A stretch of DNA of 64,000 bases from an uncultured Marivita sp. (GTDB lineage: Bacteria; Pseudomonadota; Alphaproteobacteria; Rhodobacterales; Rhodobacteraceae). This document shows positions 44,057 to 53,203 of this stretch, piece by piece (positions within the stretch are counted from its first letter, which is position 1; each line of letters begins with the position of its first letter). The stretch is taken from the NCBI GenBank assembly GCA_947503115.1, contig CANNCS010000001.1:1-64000 (forward strand). The letters run 5' to 3'. Both the position numbers and the translations under genes were made by a program. Below the pieces are notes generated by a model, which saw nothing but the letters and a program-made list of their open reading frames with translations, was not told the origin of the DNA and did no database searches.

Positions 44057-44769
44057 GCCGGTTTCCGGAAGGTCATATAGTGGGGCATTCGCCCTTCCCG
44101 CAGCGCCTTCATTTCGTACCGTGTCGAGTGCCAGTCACCCCAAGGATGCCGCCAGTCGCCGGGCCCTTCGGCCAGCCATTCGAACCCAGCCTTGGGCGCT
44201 TCGATCAAAGTTTGACGGACGTAATCAGGAATGTCTGTCGCAACGCGGAATTCCGCGCCGGGCTTAAGAACGTGAAACAATGGCTCTAGATGTTCTTGAG
44301 TGACAAAGCGACGGCGATGATGGCGCTTTTTCGGCCATGGGTCGGGGTATAGAAGAAACGCCTTTTCTACAGAGCCCGCGGGCAGCACATCAAAAAGATC
44401 ACGGGCATCGCCAGGATGGACGCGCAGGTTCGAGACACCGGATTCGCGAATCTTGCCCAAAAGCATCGCCACCCCGTTGATGAACGGCTCGCAACCGATG
44501 ATGCCGACCTCGGGGTAGGTCTTCGCCTGATGAACAAGGTGTTCACCGCCACCGAAGCCAATCTCGACCCAAAGCGGTTTGCCGCCGAATACAGCGTTCA
44601 AGTCAAGCGGCGCGCGGTCTGGGTTTACCTCCCACGAGACCGCGCCGGGACTAAGCGCGTCGAGATCGCTTTCGAGGTAGTCCTTCTGGTTCGGGCGCAG
44701 GGTCTTGCCCTTGAACCGGCCATAAAAGTTGCGCCACGGCGCACCTGAGGGGTGTTTGGTGTCTGTCAT
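44053..44769 (-). CDS. trmB: tRNA (guanosine(46)-N7)-methyltransferase
   Basis: A 238-residue class I methyltransferase. SAM-binding: [20 protein letters not shown]; acidic and catalytic motifs in [30 protein letters not shown] and [20 protein letters not shown], then [14 protein letters not shown]. It methylates G46 in tRNA variable loops. ATG 44769 ([20 protein letters not shown]) is chosen; a frame extension upstream is not conserved. Its stop overlaps cmk. Confidence 0.95.
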   Translation of the reverse strand: MTDTKHPSGAPWRNFYGRFKGKTLRPNQKDYLESDLDALSPGAVSWEVNPDRAPLDLNAVFGGKPLWVEIGFGGGEHLVHQAKTYPEVGIIGCEPFINGVAMLLGKIRESGVSNLRVHPGDARDLFDVLPAGSVEKAFLLYPDPWPKKRHHRRRFVTQEHLEPLFHVLKPGAEFRVATDIPDYVRQTLIEAPKAGFEWLAEGPGDWRHPWGDWHSTRYEMKALREGRMPHYMTFRKPA

Positions 44770-44829
44770 GGCGCGCGGTTTAGCGATTGCGACCGGTTCT
44801 CGCAACGGAGGTCTGCGTTTTTGTCGAGG

Positions 44830-45368
44830 TCAGGGGTCCATCACGATTGACCCCAACACCTCAAGTGCATCGCCCGCGTGTCGCACCACAAGCACTTCGC
44901 CAGATCGGGTTGTCTGGCCGGTCAGGGCCCGGATGTTAACTTGATGGGTGACGACAAACGGACGGTCCGTGCGATCTGCCAAGAGGGTGAGCGCTTCGGC
45001 TGTTTGGCTATCGCGGGTCGAAAAATCTTGGAAAAAGGAATTGAAGGCAGGCACCCCTTGCACCGGACCTAGAGTCAAAAGATCAGCAGTGTCGCGGCAG
45101 CGGCACCACTGACTGGTCAATACCATATCAAAGGAATGCCCCGATTGCGGAATGCCTGACCAATGCGGGTGGCCTGTTCCCTGCCCTGCTGGCTTAGATT
45201 GCGCTGGGTGCCGCAGTCTCCGACGGTCAGATTGGCCGGATCGCCAGTGCCGGGGGCCAGTGCGTGGCGCATGATGGCAAAAGAACCGGGTGTGTCGAGT
45301 GCATCCCAATCATTGGCCAGCACGGCACTCGGCAGCATCAAGATCAAAAAGAGAAGATGTTTCAGCAT
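44830..45368 (-). pseudogene. Histidine phosphatase family protein, broken by a frameshift
   Basis: Two partial frames form one protein. The 5' part (45368 to about 45131) has a signal peptide (MLKHLLFLILMLPSAVLA), the catalytic motif SFAIMRHALAPGTGD (R-H), and LSQQGREQATRIGQAFRNRG. The 3' part continues in another frame with FDMVLTSQWCRCRDTADLLT (second arginine), STRDSQTAEALTLLADRTDR and FVVTHQVNIRALTG (second histidine). The join would be right if one T were added to the TTT at 45130-45132. As it stands, frame 1 ends in IWY then stop. It is either a recent pseudogene or a sequencing error. It lies between metK and trmB, same strand. Confidence 0.85.
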
Positions 45369-45425
45369 TCCCTGCCCCTGTTGGTGTTCTCACCTCGGGA
45401 CATAGAGTTGTGCCGCAAAAGGAAA

Positions 45426-45454
45426 ATCGGGCCGGGCTGTGTGCCCGGCCCGAT
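45426..45454 (-). terminator. Terminator hairpin after metK
   Basis: Perfect 12-bp stem (ATCGGGCCGGGC / GCCCGGCCCGAT, loop TGTGT) eight bases past the metK stop; on minus it is followed by TTTTCCTTTT. Confidence 0.85.
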
Positions 45455-45462
45455 GTGTTACC

Positions 45463-46644
45463 TCAGACAGACGACTTGAGCGCGTCGACCAGATCGGTGC
45501 GTTCCCAGCTGAACCCGCCATCCGCTTCGGGTGCACGGCCGAAATGGCCGTAGGCCGCAGTGCGTTCGTAGATCGGTTTGTTCAGTTCCAGATGGGTTCG
45601 GATACCGCGCGGGGTCAGGTCCATCACCTTGGGGATCGCCGCCTCAATCGCGGCTGCGTCGACATCGCCGGTGCCATGCGTGTCGGCATAGATCGAAAGT
45701 GGCTTGGACACACCAATCGCGTAGGAGAGCTGGATCGTGCAACGTTCTGCCATACCAGCAGCCACCACGTTCTTGGCCAGATAGCGTGCGGCATAAGCGG
45801 CAGAGCGGTCCACCTTGGTCGGGTCTTTGCCGGAAAACGCACCGCCGCCGTGCGGGGCGGCACCGCCGTAGGTGTCGACGATGATCTTGCGACCTGTGAG
45901 GCCCGCGTCACCGTCCGGCCCACCGATTACGAAGGTGCCTGTCGGGTTGACCCACCACTCCGTCGTGTCGGTGATCCAGCCCTCGGGCAGGACTTCGCGG
46001 ATATACGGCTCTACGATCGCGCGGATATCAGCAGAGCTTTGGCTTTCGTCTGCGTGCTGTGTCGACAGAACGATCGAGGTCACGCCCATCGGCTTGCCGT
46101 TCTCATAGCGCACCGAAATCTGCGATTTCGCGTCGGGGCGCAGCAGCGGCTCGGCCCCGGATTTGCGCACCTCTGCCAAACGGCGCAGGATCGCGTGGCT
46201 GAATTGGATCGGCGCGGGCATGAGCGCGTCGGTCTCGTTCGTCGCATAGCCGAACATGATGCCTTGATCGCCTGCGCCTTCGTCCTTGTTGCCGCTGGCA
46301 TTCACACCCTGTGCGATATGCGCGGACTGTTGGTGCAGCAGGTTGGTGATCTCGCAGGTGGCGTGGTGAAATTCGTCCTGCTCGTATCCGATGTCCTTGA
46401 TACAGGCGCGGGCGATATCCGGGATACGCTCCATGTAGGCGGCAAGACGGTTCTGATCCGACAGGCCCACCTCTCCACCGATGACGACACGGTTTGTCGT
46501 GGCGAAGGTTTCGCAGGCAACCCGTGCTTCGGGTTCTTCGGATAGAAAGGCGTCGAGGATCGCGTCCGAGATGCGGTCACAGACCTTATCCGGGTGGCCC
46601 TCGGAGACGGATTCCGAGGTGAAGATATAATTCTGTCGGGACAT
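45463..46644 (-). CDS. metK: S-adenosylmethionine synthetase
   Basis: A 393-residue MetK. Characteristic motifs are [60 protein letters not shown] and [20 protein letters not shown]. It makes SAM from methionine and ATP. The start is [13 protein letters not shown] at 46644; GGAG precedes it and lies inside a SAM/SAH riboswitch (46648-46690), so the product probably inhibits its own synthesis at translation. lnt lies 63 bases upstream on the same strand. Confidence 0.97.
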   Translation of the reverse strand: MSRQNYIFTSESVSEGHPDKVCDRISDAILDAFLSEEPEARVACETFATTNRVVIGGEVGLSDQNRLAAYMERIPDIARACIKDIGYEQDEFHHATCEITNLLHQQSAHIAQGVNASGNKDEGAGDQGIMFGYATNETDALMPAPIQFSHAILRRLAEVRKSGAEPLLRPDAKSQISVRYENGKPMGVTSIVLSTQHADESQSSADIRAIVEPYIREVLPEGWITDTTEWWVNPTGTFVIGGPDGDAGLTGRKIIVDTYGGAAPHGGGAFSGKDPTKVDRSAAYAARYLAKNVVAAGMAERCTIQLSYAIGVSKPLSIYADTHGTGDVDAAAIEAAIPKVMDLTPRGIRTHLELNKPIYERTAAYGHFGRAPEADGGFSWERTDLVDALKSSV

Positions 46645-46647
46645 GAG

Positions 46648-46690
46648 TGCTCCAATAGGGTCTGCCGTCACGTCAGGAAGCCGTTGTGAC
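46648..46690 (-). promoter_or_regulatory. SAM/SAH riboswitch upstream of metK
   Basis: On minus, the RNA begins GTCACAACGGCTTCC and ends ATTGGAGCA, four bases before the metK ATG. GTCAC at the 5' end pairs with GTGAC (46667-46671) to form P1. GGCTTCC in the loop can pair with the GGAGC at the end, making an H-type pseudoknot that covers the Shine-Dalgarno GGAG. Sequence and position match the SAM/SAH class found before metK in Rhodobacterales. Ligand binding would block ribosome access, so control is expected to be translational. Confidence 0.9.
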
Positions 46691-46707
46691 GGGAATGATT
46701 GCTTGCG

Positions 46708-48195
46708 TTACGCCTGCGCGTGCTCCGGGTCAATGGGGTTGCGCCGTTTCCACAGCTGCAGAGTCGCAAATGCCACGATCAGCACCCCCAACGAGAGCAA
46801 ATCGCCGGTTCGGCTATATAGCGTCGGGGCGAGAGGCGCAGGCAGTGCCACGTCGAGAAAACCAGGGCGCCCCAAAGGCAACGAGTCCACGATGCGGCCT
46901 GCCGGGTCAATTACAGCCGATATGCCGGTATTGGCGACCCGGATCATCGGTAGCCTTTGTTCTATGGCGCGCAGCCGCGCTTGGGCCAGATGCTGTTGCG
47001 GGCCAGCATTCACACCAAACCACGCATCGTTTGTGATCTGGAGCAACATATCGGGACGCGCAGGGGCGCCGTTCACATCCTGAGGAAACACCGCTTCGTA
47101 GCAGATGAGCGGCAATGCTTTGCCCAAAGCCCCAAGATCGATAAGCTCAGGGCCGTGACCCGCAGTGTATCCAGCATCAGCCCGCGCAGCGAGACCCAGG
47201 ATATTGAACCGCGCAAATAGCGCGGCCGCGGGCATGTATTCTCCGAAGGGGACTAGGTGATGTTTGTCGTACAATTCAGCTAAGCGACCGGATGGGTGCA
47301 GACTGACCAACGAATTGAAATACCGCCCCTGTTCTTCGCGCTGAATACCCAACACCACCGGAGTGCCAGCCGCTGCCTCTGCGATCACTTCGAACGCTGG
47401 CTCGGCATTGTCGAGCAGGTTCGGAACTGCCGTTTCAGACCAGACGACCAGATCAGGTTTGGGCAATTGCGCTGTAAAATCGACCTGTCGGTTGAAGAAC
47501 ATCGGGATGAAATCGCGATCCCATTTCTGATGCTGGGGTGCGTTCGGTTGGATCAATCGGACGGTTGGGCGGTCTGACAGGTCAGGCACGGGCGGCGTTA
47601 TCCCATTGCCACCAAACCAAAGCACGGCCGTAAAGCCAAACGCGAGCAATGCGGTTGGCAAAGATTTCTTGTGCACTGCAACTGACAGGATTGCTGCCAA
47701 CCCCAAAGTCACCAAGGTGACCCCATGCGGTCCGATAAACGCGTGCCATTGCGCCACCGGTGTCGGAGCCCAGACGTAGCCTACAAGCCCCCAGGGAAAG
47801 CCGGTCAGGATATAGGCCCGGGCAAGTTCGATAAAGGCCCAGCAAAGAGCGATGCCGAACGGACCAGAATGCAACCAGCGCCCCAACCCGAATGCAATGC
47901 CCCACAGCCCGCCCAAGCCAGCGGCCAAACCGACCAGCGCAAACGGGGCCATCCAGCCAGTGCTTGCGGCATCGACCTGAAACGGTTCGAGAATCCAATG
48001 CATCGAAAGCAAGAAATAGCCGACACCAAACAGCCAGCCTGTCAGGCTTGATGCTCTGGCATTGGCGTCAACCTTGGCAAGGACCAGAACACAAACCAAC
48101 GCGGTCAGAGCAAGTGCCCATAGGTCAAACGGAGCCTGCCCAAGCGCAAACACGGCACCAAGACAAAGCGCGCCAAGGCGGCGAAGTATCGGCAT
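46708..48195 (-). CDS. lnt: Apolipoprotein N-acyltransferase
   Basis: A 495-residue inner-membrane protein with about six N-terminal spans (residues 8-205), a nitrilase-like periplasmic domain and a last C-terminal span (LSLGVLIVAFATLQLW). Catalytic triad: Glu in VVWSETAVPNLL, Lys in YDKHHLVPFGEYMP, Cys in LICYEAVFPQDV. It adds the third acyl chain to lipoproteins. ATG 48195 (MPILRRLGALCLG) is preferred to the longer frame with a Pro/Gln-rich extension. It follows the CorC-like gene by 4 bases. Confidence 0.95.
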   Translation of the reverse strand: MPILRRLGALCLGAVFALGQAPFDLWALALTALVCVLVLAKVDANARASSLTGWLFGVGYFLLSMHWILEPFQVDAASTGWMAPFALVGLAAGLGGLWGIAFGLGRWLHSGPFGIALCWAFIELARAYILTGFPWGLVGYVWAPTPVAQWHAFIGPHGVTLVTLGLAAILSVAVHKKSLPTALLAFGFTAVLWFGGNGITPPVPDLSDRPTVRLIQPNAPQHQKWDRDFIPMFFNRQVDFTAQLPKPDLVVWSETAVPNLLDNAEPAFEVIAEAAAGTPVVLGIQREEQGRYFNSLVSLHPSGRLAELYDKHHLVPFGEYMPAAALFARFNILGLAARADAGYTAGHGPELIDLGALGKALPLICYEAVFPQDVNGAPARPDMLLQITNDAWFGVNAGPQQHLAQARLRAIEQRLPMIRVANTGISAVIDPAGRIVDSLPLGRPGFLDVALPAPLAPTLYSRTGDLLSLGVLIVAFATLQLWKRRNPIDPEHAQA

Positions 48196-48199
48196 CGGA

Positions 48200-49141
48200 T
48201 CAGGCGGAGCGCGCGGTGGCTGTTGCTGGCTCGGCGGCGTCGCGGGCGCGAGCCGCTTCACCGGCGGCGGTCGCCTTGAGGCGCACGCGCATGCGTTTGA
48301 TGCGGCGTGGATCGGCGTCGATCACCTCGAATTCCGGACCTTCGGGATGCGGAACCACTTCGCCACGCGCGGGGACGTGACCCGCCAACATGAAAACCAG
48401 ACCGCCCAGTGTGTCGATTTCCTCACCGTCGATGTCGTCGTGATTGGTCAGATTGAGACCGATCTCGGCTTCGAACTCTTCCAGCGGGGTACGGGCAAAG
48501 GCCATGTAGACCCCCGGCTTTTCACGCGAAAAGTTGGTGCCTTCGTCGAGATCGTGTTCGTCTTCGATTTCCCCAATGACCTGTTCAATCAGATCTTCGA
48601 TCGTCACCAGCCCATCGACCCCGCCATATTCGTCGATCACCAGCGCCATATGCCGCCGCTCGGTCTGCATCTTGGTCAGCAGAACACCAATGGGCATGGA
48701 GGGCGGAACAAACAACAATGGGCGGAGCATCTGTTTGAGATCGAAATCACTGCTCTTGCCGTTGAAGCCGTGTTTGAGCGCGAGATCCTTGAGGTGCGCC
48801 ATACCGACTGGCGTATCGAGCGTGCCAGTGTAAACCGGCAAACGGGTCAGACCGCTTTCGCGGAAGACATCGACCAGTTCTGCTTTGGTGATGGTGTCTG
48901 GAACCGACACGATGTCTGCGCGCGGGACCGCCACGTCTTCGACCCGCATACGCCGCAGGTTCATCATGCCATGAATCGGAGACATCGACCGGGCGATCTC
49001 GGGCGTTGGCGCAGTGTCGGCATCCTGTACCGTCCCGCCAAACCACGTGCGTAGTTTTGAAACGAAGCCAAGCTCCGGTTGAGTATCTGTCATCTCTTGC
49101 GCGCGATGCGCTGCGTTAGACGAGTCGTCGTTGTCGCCCAT
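48200..49141 (-). CDS. CorC/HlyC-type CBS-domain protein
   Basis: A 313-residue soluble protein. Two CBS domains lie at residues 75-205 (VEDVAVPRADIVSVPDTITK, VFRESGLTRLPVYTGTLDTP, MQTERRHMALVIDEYGGVDG, LVTIEDLIEQVIGEIEDEHD), then a CorC/HlyC C-terminal domain (GVYMAFARTPLEEFEAEIGL, VFMLAGHVPARGEVVPH). No DUF21 membrane domain is present, as in short YbeX/CorC proteins. Such proteins are linked to Mg2+/Co2+ efflux or ribosome maturation. Its place between ybeY and lnt is conserved in many proteobacteria. The C-terminus is Ala/Arg-rich. Confidence 0.9.
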   Translation of the reverse strand: MGDNDDSSNAAHRAQEMTDTQPELGFVSKLRTWFGGTVQDADTAPTPEIARSMSPIHGMMNLRRMRVEDVAVPRADIVSVPDTITKAELVDVFRESGLTRLPVYTGTLDTPVGMAHLKDLALKHGFNGKSSDFDLKQMLRPLLFVPPSMPIGVLLTKMQTERRHMALVIDEYGGVDGLVTIEDLIEQVIGEIEDEHDLDEGTNFSREKPGVYMAFARTPLEEFEAEIGLNLTNHDDIDGEEIDTLGGLVFMLAGHVPARGEVVPHPEGPEFEVIDADPRRIKRMRVRLKATAAGEAARARDAAEPATATARSA

Positions 49142-49176
49142 TTTTTCCTGTTCCGGTGGAGGCCAATTGGCCCGTA

Positions 49177-49686
49177 CTACCCCTTATATGGGTCCGCAAT
49201 ACCCATTTTGCCAAGTATCTTAGTCTCCAACCCTTCCATCAGCGTGGCATCACGGTCACGTACATGATCATAACCCAGAAGATGCAACACTCCGTGAACG
49301 ATCAAATGGGTGACATGATCGGCCATGTTTTTTCCTGCCTCGTTCGCCTCAGCAAGGCAGGTATCATAGGCAATAGCGATGTCACCAAGGCTTTCGCCCA
49401 TCAGCAGGTCTGGCGGTGGCGGCGGGGTTGGTGCCGCGCCGTCTTCATCGGCGGCAAGATCGTAGCTTGGCCAACTGAGGACATTGGTGGGCGTCGGTTT
49501 GTCGCGGAATTCAGCATTCAGATCAGCGATGCGTGCATCATCACAAGCAAGGACTGCGATTTCGTAGCCTTCAACTGGAAAACCCAGATGCTCCAGTGTG
49601 TCGACCCCAGCGGCCTCGGCCAGAGCTTCAAGCTCGGCCTCTTCCCAGCGAGGGTCTTCAATCACAATATCGGTCAGCGTGGTCAC
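49177..49686 (-). CDS. ybeY: Endoribonuclease YbeY (rRNA maturation factor)
   Basis: A 169-residue metalloprotein. The zinc motif H3xH5xH is in HLIVHGVLHLLGYDHVRDRD; the conserved RIADLNAEFRDKPTPTNVLS and SLGDIAIAYDTCLAEA come before. It acts in 16S rRNA 3' processing and ribosome quality control. The start is GTG 49686. It contains a Pro-rich insertion (APTPPPPPDL) near residue 85. phoH is upstream and the CorC-like gene downstream, a conserved order. Confidence 0.93.
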   Translation of the reverse strand: MTTLTDIVIEDPRWEEAELEALAEAAGVDTLEHLGFPVEGYEIAVLACDDARIADLNAEFRDKPTPTNVLSWPSYDLAADEDGAAPTPPPPPDLLMGESLGDIAIAYDTCLAEANEAGKNMADHVTHLIVHGVLHLLGYDHVRDRDATLMEGLETKILGKMGIADPYKG

Positions 49687-49698
49687 TGCTTATCTATT

Positions 49699-49740
49699 GG
49701 GGGCTCTGCCCCCAAACCCCCGGAGTTTGTTTGGCAAGAT
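49699..49740 (-). repeat. Rhodobacterales-type GGGGGC/GCCCCC hairpin element, copy 2
   Basis: On minus: ATCTTGCCAAACAAACTCCG, then GGGGTTTGGGGGC, AGA, GCCCCC. The hairpin arms are at 49699-49704 and 49708-49713. It lies between phoH and ybeY, oriented as if following phoH. It resembles copy 1 at 40149. Confidence 0.6.
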
Positions 49741-49745
49741 GAAGA

Positions 49746-50723
49746 TCAGGGCGTTTCCGCGTCTTTTTCGTAAGCCTCGATGATCGCGGCCACAAGCGGG
49801 TGTCGCACGACGTCCTTGGAGGTGAAGTAATTAAAGCTGATCTTGGGGATCATCTTGAGTAGCCGTTCAGCATCAGACAATCCCGAAGCCACGCCGCGCG
49901 GCAGATCGATCTGGGTGCGGTCACCAGTGATGACCATGCGCGACCCTTCACCAAGGCGGGTCAGGAACATTTTCATTTGCATCGAGGTGGCGTTTTGTGC
50001 CTCGTCCAGCACCACAAAGGCATTAGACAGGGTTCGACCCCGCATAAAGGCGAGAGGCGCGATTTCGACAGTCTTTTCCTCGATCATCTTGGCCAGTTGT
50101 TTTCCTGGAAGAAAATCATTCAGCGCGTCGTAAAGCGGTTGCATGTAAGGGTCGACCTTGTCCTTCATGTCGCCGGGCAGATAGCCCAATTTTTCACCAG
50201 CCTCGACGGCAGGGCGACTAAGGATGATCTTGTCCACCTGCCCGGTGATGAACATGTTTACGCCCACCGCCACAGCCAGATAGGTTTTGCCGGTGCCTGC
50301 GGGGCCGATCCCGAAGGCCAGTTCGTTTTCGAACAGCGACCGCACATAAGCTTTTTGCGCGTCGGTGCGCGGTTCTACCAGCTTCTTGCGAGTCTTGATT
50401 TCGACCGGGCCGCCTTCGAACATTTCAATCTGTGTATCCGGGCCGATTTCTTCGGGGGCCATGCGGAATTCACGGTCAATGTCACCCGGGGCCACGCTGC
50501 GCCCTTGTTCGAGCCGCTGGTAGAGCGCCATCAGAACCTCGCGTGCCTCAGCCTGAGCGTCGGGCTCGCCGTGGATCGCCAACTGATTCCCACGGCGAAG
50601 GATCTGCACGCCGAGCCGGGTTTCGATTTCGGTGAGATTTCGGTCGTATTCACCGCAAAGATCGATGAGCAAACGGTTATCTGGAAATTCTACAAGCGCT
50701 TCTGACAAGGTGTCTGTGGTCAC
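49746..50723 (-). CDS. phoH: PhoH family ATPase
   Basis: A 325-residue PhoH-like protein. An N-terminal KH-like region (residues 10-75, LIDLCGEYDRNLTEIETRLG) precedes the P-loop ATPase with Walker A FGIGPAGTGKTYLAVAVGV, Walker B NAFVVLDEAQNATSMQMKMF, and sensor TRLGEGSRMVITGDRTQIDL. It is thought to work with YbeY in RNA metabolism. The GTG start at 50723 has GGAG six bases ahead. The miaB-phoH-ybeY order is broken here by two small envelope genes. Confidence 0.92.
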   Translation of the reverse strand: MTTDTLSEALVEFPDNRLLIDLCGEYDRNLTEIETRLGVQILRRGNQLAIHGEPDAQAEAREVLMALYQRLEQGRSVAPGDIDREFRMAPEEIGPDTQIEMFEGGPVEIKTRKKLVEPRTDAQKAYVRSLFENELAFGIGPAGTGKTYLAVAVGVNMFITGQVDKIILSRPAVEAGEKLGYLPGDMKDKVDPYMQPLYDALNDFLPGKQLAKMIEEKTVEIAPLAFMRGRTLSNAFVVLDEAQNATSMQMKMFLTRLGEGSRMVITGDRTQIDLPRGVASGLSDAERLLKMIPKISFNYFTSKDVVRHPLVAAIIEAYEKDAETP

Positions 50724-50798
50724 GCGGGTCTCCGGTGCAAGGGTGTCAAGAACAGGGTGGCAAGTTCCATCACGCAGTGCAAGCGGTCACCCCTTCCG

Positions 50799-51095
50799 TC
50801 ACAGTGCATCTCCAAATCTGGAGCCACTTTTAAAGGCACCTATCGCGGTGTTCCGCTCTGCGCTGTTGCCCGAACAGACGGGCTTACCTGTGGGATCGAG
50901 CCGTGGCGAAAGATAGCCTTCCACCCCATCGTCAATGATCCAGTGGTCACAACCGTTCGGATCAATCCAGATGCCTGCCTGAAGCTGGCTCAGCGGCTTA
51001 CTATCGATGCCGCGATCAATGTTTTTTTCGTCGCCGACGGATTCGCATCCGGCCAAGGCGATGCACAAGCCGACAAGTGAGAGGGCGCGGATCAT
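50799..51095 (-). CDS. Small lipoprotein with GIWIDP motif
   Basis: A 98-residue predicted lipoprotein: signal peptide MIRALSLVGLCIALAGCES with the lipobox ALAGC. The mature part has AGIWIDPNGCDHWIIDDGVE then GYLSPRLDPTGKPVC, nearly the same motif as in the OmpA-family protein encoded 11 bases upstream. Two cysteines in the motif could form a disulfide. The C-terminal 25 residues are different. It probably arose by partial duplication and lacks the peptidoglycan-binding domain. Confidence 0.8.
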   Translation of the reverse strand: MIRALSLVGLCIALAGCESVGDEKNIDRGIDSKPLSQLQAGIWIDPNGCDHWIIDDGVEGYLSPRLDPTGKPVCSGNSAERNTAIGAFKSGSRFGDAL

Positions 51096-51106
51096 GGTCG
51101 GTCTCC

Positions 51107-51637
51107 TCAGCGCAGGCACAGGATTTCCACTCGGCGGTTCTTGGCCATTCCGGCGGCGTTTGCGTTGCTCGAGACGGGGCGGCTTTCCCCGAAGCCACGA
51201 ACAGAATAAACGCGCGCGCCAGCCTGCTGCGCAACCTGAGCGACCGCTTGGGCGCGCCGTTCGCTGAGCGCCATGTTGGACGCATCAGAGGCGCGGCTGT
51301 CGGTGTGACCTTCGATCACGAAACCATTGGCGTTGTTGGACGAGAAGAAATTGCGCAGACTGTCAGCCCCGCCGGGTGCAATTGCCGCGCTGCCGGTGGC
51401 GAACATGGTGTCGGTGGGCACAGTCGCGCAGCGGCTGACCTTGTGGCACACCGGAGTGCCATTGCGGCGCAGGTGGGGGCTCATGAAACCTTCGACCCCG
51501 TCATCCATGACCCAGTGCTCACACCCATCAGGATCGATCCAGATACCTGGGATATACCGTTCACCCTGCTGCGCGGACGCGATCTGCGGCGCGGCCATCG
51601 CAATACACAAAACCAATGCGGACAACCGTCCTATCAT
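51107..51637 (-). CDS. OmpA-family peptidoglycan-binding protein
   Basis: A 176-residue envelope protein. Signal peptide MIGRLSALVLCIAMAAPQIASA; residues 28-68 hold the motif PGIWIDPDGCEHWVMDDGVE then GFMSPHLRRNGTPVC; residues 70-175 form the OmpA C-terminal domain with GFVIEGHTDSRASDASNMAL, SERRAQAVAQVAQQAGARVY and RGFGESRPVSSNANAAGMAK, NRRVEILCL. It anchors to peptidoglycan. It lies after miaB and overlaps nothing; the short lipoprotein follows after 11 bases. Confidence 0.9.
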   Translation of the reverse strand: MIGRLSALVLCIAMAAPQIASAQQGERYIPGIWIDPDGCEHWVMDDGVEGFMSPHLRRNGTPVCHKVSRCATVPTDTMFATGSAAIAPGGADSLRNFFSSNNANGFVIEGHTDSRASDASNMALSERRAQAVAQVAQQAGARVYSVRGFGESRPVSSNANAAGMAKNRRVEILCLR

Positions 51638-51767
51638 TCCCGCATCTCCCGGCAGTAGCGGCGTCCCATCCGGGGAAAGGATGCCCGATTCACGGTCATA
51701 CTACCAAAGACAGCGGTTCAGGGAAGAGCTAACCTCTATATATCGCGGCGCACCCGTAGATGATGTG

Positions 51768-53090
51768 TCATTCGACCAACGCCCCCTTAAGAGAGTTGCG
51801 CCCCGAGTCGATGATTTTTACGCCGCGCAAATCGCCAGCTTTCAGCCCGTCGGCTTCAACATGGACGGCATGAAGGTGATCGGATTTACCCACCATCTGG
51901 CCGGGCAGGCGACCCGGCTTTTCGAAAAGCACGCCGACTTCCTTGCCGACCATCGCGTCTTGTGCGGCTTTTTGCTGTTCGGTGATCAGGGCTTGCAACC
52001 GCTGCAGGCGATCGTCTTTGACGTCTTCGGGAAGCTGGTCACGCTCTGCTGCTGGGGTGCCGGGACGGGTGGAGTATTTGAAGCTGTAGGCGTAGCCGTA
52101 TTTCGACGCGCGGATGATATCGAGAGTGGCCTGGAAATCCTCTTCGGTCTCTTCTGGGAAGCCGACGATAAAATCGCCAGACAAGAGCAAATCTGGCCGC
52201 GCCGCGCGCAGTTTGTCGATGAGCTCAAGGTAGCTTTCCGCTGTGTGCTGGCGGTTCATGCGCTTGAGGATGCGATCAGAGCCAGACTGCACGGGAAGGT
52301 GCAGGTACGGCATCAGCTTCGGGCACGTGCCGTGTGCTTCGATCAATTCATCGGTCATGTCATTGGGGTGGCTGGTGGTGAAGCGAATACGTTCCAACCC
52401 ATCGACGTCGTTGAGCGCCCAGATCAGGCGCGCCAGGGACCAGTCGCCGCCTTCACCGGTGCCGTGATAGGCGTTGACGTTCTGGCCAAGCAGAGTGATC
52501 TCGCGCACGCCCCGTTCCACCAAATCGCGGGCCTCATGCAGGATGCGGTCAGCGGGACGGCTGACTTCGGCACCGCGTGTGTAAGGCACAACGCAGAAGG
52601 CGCAGAATTTGTCGCAGCCTTCCTGTACAGTAAGGAACGCAGTCGGGCCGCGCTTCGCCTTGGGGCGATTTTTAAGAACCTCAAACTTGTCCTCTTCGGG
52701 GAAATCCGTATCGAGCGCCTTTTCACCGCTGCGCGTCTTGGCCTCCAATTCGGGCAAACGGTGATAGCTTTGGGGGCCGACCACCAGATCAACCATTGGC
52801 TGGCGGCGCATGATCTCTTGGCCTTCGGCCTGCGCGACACAGCCGGCGACGCCGATCTTGAGGTCCGGCTTTTCTGCCTTCAACCCTTTGTAGCGCCCCA
52901 GTTCGGAATAGACCTTTTCCGCCGCCTTTTCCCGGATGTGACAGGTGTTGAGCAGGATCATATCCGCATCATCGGGCGACTGGGTTTCAACATAGCCCTG
53001 CCCGCCCAGCGCTTCGGCCATGCGTTCGCTGTCATAGACATTCATCTGACAGCCGTAGGTCTTGATATAGAGCTTCTTCGGTTCGGACAT
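51768..53090 (-). CDS. miaB: tRNA-2-methylthio-N6-isopentenyladenosine synthase
   Basis: A 440-residue radical SAM methylthiotransferase. UPF0004 domain with cysteines in [36 protein letters not shown] and [13 protein letters not shown]; radical-SAM cluster C-x3-C-x2-C in [21 protein letters not shown]-terminal TRAM domain near residues 370-440 ([20 protein letters not shown]). It modifies A37 of tRNAs reading UNN codons. [14 protein letters not shown] at 53090 is the usual start. It is first in a leftward housekeeping run. Confidence 0.96.
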   Translation of the reverse strand: MSEPKKLYIKTYGCQMNVYDSERMAEALGGQGYVETQSPDDADMILLNTCHIREKAAEKVYSELGRYKGLKAEKPDLKIGVAGCVAQAEGQEIMRRQPMVDLVVGPQSYHRLPELEAKTRSGEKALDTDFPEEDKFEVLKNRPKAKRGPTAFLTVQEGCDKFCAFCVVPYTRGAEVSRPADRILHEARDLVERGVREITLLGQNVNAYHGTGEGGDWSLARLIWALNDVDGLERIRFTTSHPNDMTDELIEAHGTCPKLMPYLHLPVQSGSDRILKRMNRQHTAESYLELIDKLRAARPDLLLSGDFIVGFPEETEEDFQATLDIIRASKYGYAYSFKYSTRPGTPAAERDQLPEDVKDDRLQRLQALITEQQKAAQDAMVGKEVGVLFEKPGRLPGQMVGKSDHLHAVHVEADGLKAGDLRGVKIIDSGRNSLKGALVE

Positions 53091-53203
53091 GGACCAATCC
53101 TCCGGGGCAGGTTTCAGGGCGTGCCGATACCGCATGTCACCCCTGTCTTGCAATGCACGGTTTTTTAATTGAGTCTGTGCAAAACTTCCGCAGAGGACCC
53201 CTC

